Shown here piece by piece: positions 26,219-34,303 of a stretch of 53,423 nucleotides of DNA. The position numbers and the translations under genes were made by a program. The DNA is from CAYNNP01 sp964398215 (GTDB lineage Bacteria; Planctomycetota; Planctomycetia; Pirellulales; Pirellulaceae): the NCBI GenBank assembly GCA_964398215.1, contig CAYNNP010000016.1, forward strand, positions 1-53,423, written 5' to 3'. Each line of letters opens with the position of its first letter. Position 1 is the stretch's first letter. The notes beneath the pieces are model-generated. The model saw only the letters and a list, made by a program, of their open reading frames with translations, did no database searches and was not told where the DNA came from.

Positions 26219-27271
26219 TCAATCACCAAGCGAATCGATGGTGATTGGTTCGCCATGGGCGACCGGTTTCTGAATCCGTTTCCCAATACAATCTTGTATT
26301 TTGGAAGCTGGGATTCCCAACTGGGGTTTGCGAATTTCGATATCCGATTCGGTCAATCGATGCCCGACACTCAAGTCATTCGCGGCATAGAGACTTTTGG
26401 AGAACAGTGTGCGCAACTCGGATAGTTCAGCAGCTTGGGCGTCTTTATCAACAGGAGAGGCCAGCGCGGATTCGATGCTACGAATCCCCTGGACCAATTG
26501 CTCAGTTTGCTCCACCGTAAGGCTTGCTTTGACGTCCGGGCCGAACTGTTTTTTGTGGTAAGTGATATGAAATTCAAGCATGGACGCATGCAACATCCTG
26601 GCAGCCAGCGCCGGAAAAATCGTGCCCGAGTGATCACTTAAACCAACTGGGCATTTTAGCCGCGAACGCATTTCGGTAATCACGTTCAATCCCCAAGTCT
26701 CAGGCGGACAGGGATACGACGTCGTGCACTGAAAAACAGCCAGTGGTGCATCCATGCTTTCGATGTACTGTGCCGCTTCTGCTAATTCATCCCAAGAGCT
26801 CATTCCGCTGGAGACCAAGATCGGTTTTCCGGTAGCCGCCATTCGTTTCAGCATCGGCAGATTGGAGACTTCGCCCGATGCAACTTTCCATGCAGGCACA
26901 TCGCAATCGATCAACCAATCAACGGCCGCTTCGCTAAACGGCGAACTCAAGAAATGAACGTCGCGATCACGACAATGGGCAGCCAACTCCTGTAGTTGTT
27001 TTTTTGTAAACGCCGTTCGTGTCCAATAATCGAATCGAGTATCGTCCTGCGGGAAAACTTTGACACGAAAGTTCTCGTATTTCGAGCTTTCTTCGGTGGC
27101 GATATGCGTCTGGAACTTGACTGCATCAACGCCACAATCGGCGGCGGCGTCGATATACGAGTGGGCCATGCCGAGACTTCCGTCATGACCTAGGCCAACT
27201 TCAGCGATTAAGTACATGGGTTGGCCGTCACCGACGGCGCGGTTACCAATCGTGATCGTGCGAGAATTCAC
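26219..27271 (-). CDS. neuB: Nonulosonate (sialic acid) synthase
   Basis: The 350-residue enzyme condenses phosphoenolpyruvate with an N-acyl hexosamine to give a nine-carbon acid. The TIM barrel starts with YLIAEVGLGHDGSLGMAH and VDAVKFQTH; KVASGEVSNLPML, VGLSDHSGTIFPALAA and VEQTEQLVQGIRSIE follow. The last 60 residues form a SAF (antifreeze-like) domain with SLYAANDLSVGHRLTESDI, as usual in NeuB. Start GTG 27271 overlaps the stop of the upstream gene as GTGA, so translation is probably coupled. Whether the product is sialic, legionaminic or another nonulosonic acid cannot be told from sequence. Confidence 0.93.
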   Translation of the reverse strand: MNSRTITIGNRAVGDGQPMYLIAEVGLGHDGSLGMAHSYIDAAADCGVDAVKFQTHIATEESSKYENFRVKVFPQDDTRFDYWTRTAFTKKQLQELAAHCRDRDVHFLSSPFSEAAVDWLIDCDVPAWKVASGEVSNLPMLKRMAATGKPILVSSGMSSWDELAEAAQYIESMDAPLAVFQCTTSYPCPPETWGLNVITEMRSRLKCPVGLSDHSGTIFPALAARMLHASMLEFHITYHKKQFGPDVKASLTVEQTEQLVQGIRSIESALASPVDKDAQAAELSELRTLFSKSLYAANDLSVGHRLTESDIEIRKPQLGIPASKIQDCIGKRIQKPVAHGEPITIDSLGD

Positions 27272-29868
27272 TCCAGTGTCTCCGCTGCAGGAATTGGATT
27301 TGTCTTGCGAAACTGTTCTCCTTCCCTGAGATCTTGTTCGGCCATTTCGTCGATGATCCGTTGAAATCTGGGCTGGTTTGGGATCGCCGAACGCGCGCGA
27401 CTGGCGGCACGCCTAGCTTCATCTCGTTTACCGGTCATTCGGAGTCGATCAATGTACTTGGATCGGAGCTGAGGATTGGTAGGGTGCGACTTGATAGCAG
27501 TCACATAGTGCGGAAAAGAATCTTCGGATCGATTGAGCGAAAATAGAATGTCACCCGTCAGTTCTTCGCATTCCGACTTTTCACGATTCGTTTCACACTT
27601 AGCACAAGCAATTCGGTCCAACGCTGCCGTCAAAAACGTCTTCGACTGGCCCTTCAGAGCGGCTTCAATCTCTGCATTCTCCAGCATGTACCTTGCTGCG
27701 ACGCGTTGATTCGCTGGCAGATTGGGAACGATATCCGACACGGTCAATCCATTTTGTGTTTTCAAGAACTCGATGGCGTCAATGGTCTTCTCGGGCGCCT
27801 GCACCAAAGCTTCTTGCCACTTTTCTTTTGCAATATCGTCTTCTCCACCTTCCGAAGCAAGCACCGCAAGTCGGACCAATTGATTTGGCGCCCGCGTCTG
27901 TAACTGAGCAAGTTGCTGCAGCGCCGTCCGGCTCTTTTGGCGATCACGATCAACAAAATCCAGGTAGATCAGCGACGCTCTTGCCTGCAAGCTGTATGGC
28001 AGCCTTGGCAGTACTTGCGCAGAATACTGAGATGCAAGTCGGTAACGCTTCATCGACTCATTTTGGTCGGCCAAGTTTTGTGATGGCAGTGCTCTATCCT
28101 GCCATTGAAGTCGGCGGATCAGTCGTCCGGTATTTCGGTAGACGTCGATGGCCAATTCCGTTGTTGGCGGATCTGCCTCGTAGACCTCCGCGATCCTGCC
28201 TCGTTCATGCTGCAGTTTGGCGCTTAGCATCGTTGCAGTGGTTGATCCAGAATCAACGTACGGCTTGAGCAAGTCTAATTTTTCGTCCAGTTGGCTTTTG
28301 CTCTTTGCAATGACATCGTATTCATGCTCAATACTCCGCACCAGCGATTCGATTTCGGCATCACGCTGCAGCGGCTTGATGCAAACTGCCGCGCCTGCAA
28401 TCACCGCTCCACCGCATACAAACGAGACCATTCGTTGTTTCCAGCTGGGGAAAAGTGATTGCTTTGGTGCGTCCGGCGACGCAAGCGGAACCGTTTGGCT
28501 GCGCGCAATCACAGCTGCGATGATCGTGGTAAACAGAAACAAGTTGGCGGGGATGATGAGCCCGAAATCCCAAGCCTGGGAAAACACAACGACACCGATC
28601 GCAAACCATCCCGTGGCTCTTAAACCCTGATCAATTGGGTCAGCGGATTCACCCAGAACTCGCAGCGACCGGATGATGATGATCAGCAGCGCGAGGACGA
28701 AAATCAGGCCAGGAATTCCTTGTTCAACAAACAGCTCCAGCCACAGATTGTCGGCATGATGAAACCAATCCTGCGGGCTAGATTCTTGATGCGGCAAGTA
28801 CGCGTAGGCATAGGTTCCCAGGCCAGATCCGCTGGGCAGATTCTCTATTCCCGTGCGCCAGCCATCTTGCCAATGGAGGATACGATTATTTGAAAACAAA
28901 CTCGCTTTGTCTTGGTTGGAAACCAGATCGAAACGTTCAAGTGACTTGGTCTCGAATCCTGGCACAACCAACAACAGGACGCAAACGCCAATGACACCTC
29001 CGACAATCGGTAGTGCCATGAATCCGCGGCGCTGTCGAACCCAACCAAACGCAAACAGCCCGCCGACGAGAGCCGACGCGATACCACTACGTGAACCACA
29101 CGCCAAAAGTCCAGCGATGCAAGCTACTGAGCAGAAGATTCCGATGATCGACTCGCGATCATTCACCAACGAAAACAGATCGCTGACCTGAAAATTCTGG
29201 TCGTCGACGGCTTGTCCCGTCATAGCATTCAATCGCCAAGACAAGAGCCCCAAACTGGCAGCGAAGCCAAGATTCAGAAACAGTGCGGCATTGTTTCGGT
29301 TGACGAACGTGGAAAATCCTAAAACTCCTGGCGGTTCGAGTTTCGGATGAATGATTAGAAACAGTCCGTAACTCGCGCAAACCGCTGCGCCAATCGATGC
29401 AACAGCAAGCAAGCCGCTGATCCGATTTCGCGTTTCCAAAACCGAGAGTCCTGTCCACAAAACTGCGACCAACAAGGTCAAGAGGCATGCAATGTGGACG
29501 GTTGAATCCACGGCAATGGAAACTGGGAACTGAGTCAGAGGCGCGAATGGCGCTACCCAGTTGGTGTACGCATCAGCGGACGCTGGATTCAAGTACTGAA
29601 CGATGGATGGTGAGAACGCAATCGTTTGCGTCCATCCATAACACGCCCACATGCCTAGCACGATAAGGATAAGATATCGTCGACCACGAATGGCAGTGCC
29701 AGGTTGCATGATCGAAACGGTGGCGATCCCAGCAGTTGCGATTACCGCCAAAGCCAGTGGATAGTGCGTCCAGTGCAATACGCCGCCAAAATCTGCAGCT
29801 AGCAAAATTGGCACGAGCGTCAGCATCAGCGACGCAACGAAACCGCAGGGTGTGGTTAAGAATCTCAA
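27268..29868 (-). CDS. O-antigen ligase-domain membrane protein fused to a TPR-like tail
   Basis: The 866-residue protein has about twelve hydrophobic segments in residues 1-470, including the Wzy/ligase loop with WQDGWRTGIENLPSGSGLG and the His-containing FHHADNLWLELFVEQGIPG. A long soluble C-terminal region (about 500-866) is helical with TPR-like pairs, for example LTGDILFSLNRSEDSFPHYV and NPQLRSKYIDRLRMTGKRDE. In the family this domain polymerises or ligates chains in the periplasm; the tail may bind partner proteins. The start is TTG 29868, with an in-frame TAG three codons upstream. It overlaps neuB as GTGA. Confidence 0.8.
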   Translation of the reverse strand: MRFLTTPCGFVASLMLTLVPILLAADFGGVLHWTHYPLALAVIATAGIATVSIMQPGTAIRGRRYLILIVLGMWACYGWTQTIAFSPSIVQYLNPASADAYTNWVAPFAPLTQFPVSIAVDSTVHIACLLTLLVAVLWTGLSVLETRNRISGLLAVASIGAAVCASYGLFLIIHPKLEPPGVLGFSTFVNRNNAALFLNLGFAASLGLLSWRLNAMTGQAVDDQNFQVSDLFSLVNDRESIIGIFCSVACIAGLLACGSRSGIASALVGGLFAFGWVRQRRGFMALPIVGGVIGVCVLLLVVPGFETKSLERFDLVSNQDKASLFSNNRILHWQDGWRTGIENLPSGSGLGTYAYAYLPHQESSPQDWFHHADNLWLELFVEQGIPGLIFVLALLIIIIRSLRVLGESADPIDQGLRATGWFAIGVVVFSQAWDFGLIIPANLFLFTTIIAAVIARSQTVPLASPDAPKQSLFPSWKQRMVSFVCGGAVIAGAAVCIKPLQRDAEIESLVRSIEHEYDVIAKSKSQLDEKLDLLKPYVDSGSTTATMLSAKLQHERGRIAEVYEADPPTTELAIDVYRNTGRLIRRLQWQDRALPSQNLADQNESMKRYRLASQYSAQVLPRLPYSLQARASLIYLDFVDRDRQKSRTALQQLAQLQTRAPNQLVRLAVLASEGGEDDIAKEKWQEALVQAPEKTIDAIEFLKTQNGLTVSDIVPNLPANQRVAARYMLENAEIEAALKGQSKTFLTAALDRIACAKCETNREKSECEELTGDILFSLNRSEDSFPHYVTAIKSHPTNPQLRSKYIDRLRMTGKRDEARRAASRARSAIPNQPRFQRIIDEMAEQDLREGEQFRKTNPIPAAETLE

Positions 29869-29957
29869 AATGTTGGACTAAGAATGGCTCGCAAAACAAG
29901 CGTTGGACTTGCGAGCAAAACATCACTACGGTCGCACCGGAATCAAACGTTGAATTT

Positions 29958-30971
29958 CTACGCGTTTGCTCGTGTGACCATTTCTTTCTTGGCAAGTTCT
30001 AGGTCATGATCAACCATCAATTCTGCAAGCTCTTTGCAAGAAGTCTTCGCGACCCAGCCAAGCTTCTCTTTCGCTTTACTGCTGTCGCCCAATAGCAGTT
30101 CGACTTCGGTTGGACGAAAATATCGAGGGTCGATCTCGACATACTTATTCCAATCCAATTCCAGGTACTCAAAGGTGAAGTCCAAGAATTCGCGAATCGT
30201 TTGAGTTTCGCCGGTAGCCAAAACGAAATCATCTGGTTCGTCATGCTGCAACATCAACCACATGCCTTCGACGTAATCTTTTGCGTAACCCCAGTCACGC
30301 TTGGCATCCAAGTTACCAAGGTACAACTTTTCTTGAAGACCAAGTTTGATGCGCGTGGCAGCACGAGTGATCTTGCGCGTTACGAATGTTTCACCACGTC
30401 GAGGCGATTCGTGATTGAACAGGATTCCGTTGCAGGCAAACATGTCGTAGGCATCACGATAGTTGACCGTCTGGTGAAAGGCGTAAACCTTTGCACAGGC
30501 ATAAGGACTCTGAGGACAGAATGGCGTTTTTTCTGTTTGCGGGGTCTCGATCACATCACCAAACATCTCCGAACTGGACGCTTGATAGACGCGAACCTGT
30601 TTCTGTTTGTTCAGTTGTCTGGCGGCTTCCAAGACATTCAGGGCGCCGACGCCAGTAGCATTCAGCGTATAGACAGGAGCGTCAAAGGAAACACGAACGT
30701 GTGATTGCGCGCCCAAGTTGTAGACTTCATCGGGGCAAATATCCAAAATAAGATTGGTAAGGTTTTGCCCATCTGTAAGATCGCCATAGTGCAAAAACAG
30801 CTTTGCTGATTCCGCATGCGGGTCTTCATAAACATGATCGATCCGAGCGGTATTGAAACTGCTACTGCGGCGAACGATGCCGTGAACCTCGTAGCCTTTT
30901 TCTAAAAGCAATTCGGCTAAGTATGAACCGTCCTGTCCTGTGATTCCGGTAATCAGCGCTTTTTTTGTCAT
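29958..30971 (-). CDS. gmd: GDP-mannose 4,6-dehydratase
   Basis: The enzyme (337 residues from the chosen start) converts GDP-D-mannose to GDP-4-keto-6-deoxy-D-mannose. Visible motifs are the NADP-binding ALITGITGQDGSYLAELL, the arginine-rich VRRSSSFNTARIDH, the catalytic SSSEMFG and YACAK (YxxxK), and FNHESPRRGETFVTRK. The start is ATG 30971; a frame from 31013 would add 14 residues that overlap fcl. With fcl immediately upstream it gives GDP-L-fucose, a common exopolysaccharide sugar. Confidence 0.95.
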   Translation of the reverse strand: MTKKALITGITGQDGSYLAELLLEKGYEVHGIVRRSSSFNTARIDHVYEDPHAESAKLFLHYGDLTDGQNLTNLILDICPDEVYNLGAQSHVRVSFDAPVYTLNATGVGALNVLEAARQLNKQKQVRVYQASSSEMFGDVIETPQTEKTPFCPQSPYACAKVYAFHQTVNYRDAYDMFACNGILFNHESPRRGETFVTRKITRAATRIKLGLQEKLYLGNLDAKRDWGYAKDYVEGMWLMLQHDEPDDFVLATGETQTIREFLDFTFEYLELDWNKYVEIDPRYFRPTEVELLLGDSSKAKEKLGWVAKTSCKELAELMVDHDLELAKKEMVTRANA

Positions 30972-30987
30972 GGCTATCTCTAGTGGT

Positions 30988-31938
30988 TCACGCGGACCGC
31001 AAGGCACCCGCATTCATTTCGTTTTTAAAGTCTCGATATGTTCGTTGCAGGCCGTCTTCGAGAGAGATTTTCGGTGACCAGCCCGTTGATTTAATCAAAT
31101 CTATGTTCGTCCGCTTTACCGGGGTCCCATCTTCTTTGGTTAAATCGTTTTTTATTTCGCCTTGATAGCCGACTGTCCGGGCAACCAAAGTAGCAAGTTC
31201 CGCGATGGAAACGTCTGTTCCTGTACCAACGTTTACCAGGTTCGGCGGATCAGGTAACTGCACCAGATGCAGCAGGGCTTCTGCCAGATCGTCAACATGT
31301 AGGAATTCGCGTCTTGGTGTTCCAGTGCCCCAGATCATCACCTCTGGATCGCCATTTTCTTTTGCTTCATGAAAACGACGAATCAGCGCGGGCATGACAT
31401 GGGAATTTTCTGGATGGTAGTTGTCACCAGGTCCGTACAAATTCGTTGGCATCGCAGAATGAAATAGGACTCCGTACTGTTTGCGATAGTGCTCGCACAG
31501 TTTCAAACCGCTGATCTTCGCGATCGCATAGGCTTCATTGGTTGATTCAAGTTCCCCAGTCAATAAACAGTCTTCGGGCATCGGCTGGGGAGCCATCCTG
31601 GGATAGATGCATGTGCTGCCCAAAAACAGGAACCGCTGCGTGCCAGTTTGGTGCGCAGTGTGAATGCTGTTCGCGGCCATCATCAAATTCTGATAAATGA
31701 ATTCAGCAGAATAAGTATCGTTTGCATGAATGCCACCAACTTTGGCAGCAGCGAAAATCACGATGTCAGGACGTTCTTGTTGAAAGAAGTCTTGAACGCT
31801 CGCCTGGCAACACAAGTCCAACTCATCTCGTGAACGGGTGACCGTTGCGTAGTCAAGTTCGGTTAGCTTGCGCATCAACGCGGCACCAACCATGCCGCGA
31901 TGACCTGCGATATAAACTTTCTGTGATGATGTGGACAA
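30988..31938 (-). CDS. fcl: GDP-L-fucose synthase
   Basis: The 316-residue protein carries VYIAGHRGMVGAALMRKL at its start, FLGSTCIYPRMAPQPMPE, and YAIAKISGLKLCEHY with the catalytic YxxxK, all characteristic of GDP-fucose synthase (WcaG/Fcl), which epimerises and reduces the product of Gmd. The length is standard. The start codon appears to be TTG 31938 with no clear Shine-Dalgarno sequence. It is separated from gmd by 16 bases, so they form one unit. Confidence 0.94.
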   Translation of the reverse strand: MSTSSQKVYIAGHRGMVGAALMRKLTELDYATVTRSRDELDLCCQASVQDFFQQERPDIVIFAAAKVGGIHANDTYSAEFIYQNLMMAANSIHTAHQTGTQRFLFLGSTCIYPRMAPQPMPEDCLLTGELESTNEAYAIAKISGLKLCEHYRKQYGVLFHSAMPTNLYGPGDNYHPENSHVMPALIRRFHEAKENGDPEVMIWGTGTPRREFLHVDDLAEALLHLVQLPDPPNLVNVGTGTDVSIAELATLVARTVGYQGEIKNDLTKEDGTPVKRTNIDLIKSTGWSPKISLEDGLQRTYRDFKNEMNAGALRSA

Positions 31939-31982
31939 AAGATTAGGATTCAGTGAAGGGCGTAAAACCGCAACATTGTCTG

Positions 31983-33395
31983 CTAAAACCCGATGCCGTA
32001 ATAGTCGAATCCTTGATCGTTAAGGCCAGCATCTTTCAAGACATTTCGGCCATCAAAAATGAAAGCTGGCTTATGCATCGATTCGTGAATCTTGGCGTAA
32101 TCCATTTGTGCGAACTCGTCCCACTCTGTAAGAACAGCGATTGCATGGGCCTCGCTGGCTGCTGCAGATGCTGAATCAACGACTTCAACGTGGTCTCGGA
32201 TCAAATCTCGTTTCGCGTCGCTGAGCCCCGTATCGGACTCGCTGAAAACGTCTTCCAAGTCTTTGACGATTTGAGCTTTCGTCACGCGTGGATCATAAAT
32301 TGCCAACCGAGCCTTCTCTAGCAAAAGGTCGCGGCAAACGTAAATCGCGGCTGATTCGCGAGTGTCGTTGGTGTCTTTTTTGAATGCAAAACCCCAGATC
32401 GCAATCTTCTTGTCCGAAACAGTGTTGAACAAGGTTCGTACAATGCGGCTTACGAAGCGACGTTTTTGAAAATCGTTCATCTTGACGACCTGCTCCCAGT
32501 ACTCAGCGACTTCGGGCAGCCCAAAGTACTCGCAGAGATAGACAAGATTCAGGATGTCTTTTTGAAAGCAACTGCCGCCGAAGCCAACGGATGCTTTCAA
32601 GAACTTGGGGCCGATGCGTGAGTCAGTTCCGATCGCGCTGGCGACTTCATCAACATCAGCTTCAGTGGCTTCGCACAGTGCCGAGATTGCATTGATTGAC
32701 GAAACACGCTGAGCCAAAAATGCGTTGGCGGTCAGCTTTGATAGTTCGCTACTCCAAAGATTGGTCGTCAGCAAACGCTCACGCGGAACCCAGTTGGCGT
32801 ATACATCGACAAGAGCATTGATCGCTGCCATATTTTCGCCACCAATCAAAACACGATCGGGCGCCAAAAGATCTTCGACAGCGGTTCCCTCGGCCAGAAA
32901 CTCCGGATTGCTCAAGACATCGAACGATGCTTTGGAGCATTGCGACAAAATCGTTTTGACCGCTTCGGCTGTTCGCACTGGCAACGTCGATTTTTCGACA
33001 ACGATTTTGTGTCCTTCCGAGACATCGGCGATCTTGCGGGCACATTTCTCGACGTACTCCAGATTCGCGGCGCGTCCGGCACCGACACCAAAAGTCTTGG
33101 TTGGTGTGTTGACCGAAATGAAAACCATTTGTGCATCGCGAATCGAATCATCGACGTTAGTTGTAAACGTTAGATTCCGGCCACGGCTTTCTTTGACAAC
33201 GTCCAGCAACCCTGGTTCGTAGATTGGAAGTTCTTCTGAATTCCATTGGGCAATACGAGCTTCGTTGATGTCTACAACGTTGACATCTATATCGGGGCAT
33301 TGCTTTGCGATCATCGCCATCGTTGGGCCACCCACATAGCCCGCACCGATGCAGCAAATATTCTTGATGCTAGAAGATCCGTTAGTCGTCGACAT
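31983..33395 (-). CDS. ugd: UDP-glucose 6-dehydrogenase, animal-type
   Basis: The 470-residue enzyme oxidises UDP-glucose twice to UDP-glucuronate using NAD. The N-terminal Rossmann motif is ICCIGAGYVGGPTMAMIAK, the catalytic cysteine is in VGFGGSCFQKDILNLVYLCE, and the C-terminal domain includes IWGFAFKKDTNDTRESAA. The length and details (VEKCARKIADVSEGHKIVVE, then KSTLPVRTAE) are those of the animal-type UGDH rather than the shorter bacterial Ugd. UDP-GlcA would be a direct donor, and a possible substrate for the AsnB-like protein. Start ATG 33395. Confidence 0.94.
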   Translation of the reverse strand: MSTTNGSSSIKNICCIGAGYVGGPTMAMIAKQCPDIDVNVVDINEARIAQWNSEELPIYEPGLLDVVKESRGRNLTFTTNVDDSIRDAQMVFISVNTPTKTFGVGAGRAANLEYVEKCARKIADVSEGHKIVVEKSTLPVRTAEAVKTILSQCSKASFDVLSNPEFLAEGTAVEDLLAPDRVLIGGENMAAINALVDVYANWVPRERLLTTNLWSSELSKLTANAFLAQRVSSINAISALCEATEADVDEVASAIGTDSRIGPKFLKASVGFGGSCFQKDILNLVYLCEYFGLPEVAEYWEQVVKMNDFQKRRFVSRIVRTLFNTVSDKKIAIWGFAFKKDTNDTRESAAIYVCRDLLLEKARLAIYDPRVTKAQIVKDLEDVFSESDTGLSDAKRDLIRDHVEVVDSASAAASEAHAIAVLTEWDEFAQMDYAKIHESMHKPAFIFDGRNVLKDAGLNDQGFDYYGIGF

Positions 33396-33448
33396 TCGTA
33401 ACTCTCTTGATTTGTCTCTTAATAGAATGTGAAATACAACAGGAAGCG

Positions 33449-34033
33449 TCAGCTAGAAGGCTCTCTCACCCCAATTGGCTCCAACTGACAATCATCCAGT
33501 CGTACGCTTACCCCCTGTTCCATAAAACGCACTGAGACTAGCAGTCTAGTCTCGTGTTCTCTCCGTACAACAACTCCTTCGTAACCTTTGAAGGCTCCGC
33601 TCTTGACGCGGACATGTTCACCAGCTTGCAGCCGGCTTTCGACGGTCAGCGGAACGCCCATTTCAATCAGATCGCGGATCTGGCCGAGATCGCCAAGAAA
33701 CATATCGATGTCCGTGATCTCTGTCGCTTTTTGGATACACCCCGTACAGATGGATTCGTAGCGATCCGCCTCCGTTCCACCAACGAAAACGTAATTGGGA
33801 AAAAGTGGCAAGTAGGTCGTGCGAATCCGCCCGGATGGACTACGGCGCCGATTCTCAACCTGAGGTGCGTAGTGCGTAATTTGAAGTCGTCTAAGGTGCC
33901 GCATTAACTGCTTTTCTTGGCGGCTTTTCGTGTACATCAGCCACCATTGCGGCTGAGCCCTAGCTAGCTCGTCGCCATCGTCCTGAAAAAGATCCAGGGG
34001 GTGGCGGTCAGGTTCTGGAGGCAATATGGGCAC
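33449..34033 (-). CDS. NusG/RfaH-like specialised antiterminator
   Basis: The 194-residue protein has an NGN domain beginning WWLMYTKSRQEKQLMRHLRR with YLPLFPNYVFV, and a C-terminal KOW motif in GEHVRVKSGAFKGYEGVVV. An N-terminal extension of about 28 acidic residues precedes it. NusG paralogues of this kind (RfaH, UpxY, LoaP) bind RNA polymerase on a leader and allow transcription of long polysaccharide operons. It is placed before ugd at the head of the sugar genes, behind a 270-base leader with hairpins, which suits that role. The start is GTG 34033. RfaH ops elements are not seen, so the target is unknown. Confidence 0.85.
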   Translation of the reverse strand: MPILPPEPDRHPLDLFQDDGDELARAQPQWWLMYTKSRQEKQLMRHLRRLQITHYAPQVENRRRSPSGRIRTTYLPLFPNYVFVGGTEADRYESICTGCIQKATEITDIDMFLGDLGQIRDLIEMGVPLTVESRLQAGEHVRVKSGAFKGYEGVVVRREHETRLLVSVRFMEQGVSVRLDDCQLEPIGVREPSS

Positions 34034-34303
34034 GGCTAGCTCGGAATTGGATTTTTACGGACTTCGTCCACGTGGGTGACACTATTCGAACGAGTGACAC
34101 CTCAAATGTTCTTTTGATTCAGCGTCCAAACGGACGCAGATTGGACCTTTATTCTCATTGCACTATGAGGCATTGAAAGCCTTGGTGGAAAGAAGTTTTT
34201 GGGTCAACACTGCTAGTGTGACAGTAGAAACCACCGTAGCGAAACCAGAGGATTGGAGGTTTGTGACGATTGCACAGAATAAGCAGAAAGAAGTTTCCGT
34301 TTC
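34034..34303 (-). promoter_or_regulatory. Leader region of the sugar operon with hairpins
   Basis: This 270-base gap between the WecA-like gene and the NusG-like gene contains a perfect 6-bp hairpin GCGTCC-aaac-GGACGC (34122-34137), a near copy in GGAC-ttc-GTCC (34059-34069), a direct repeat of GTGACAC 11 bases apart (34076-34082 and 34094-34100) and a short palindrome ACACT-gct-AGTGT. I see no convincing -35/-10 pair. The region would be the 5' leader of the NusG-like gene and the genes behind it, so these hairpins may be pause or antitermination sites. This is inference. Confidence 0.35.
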
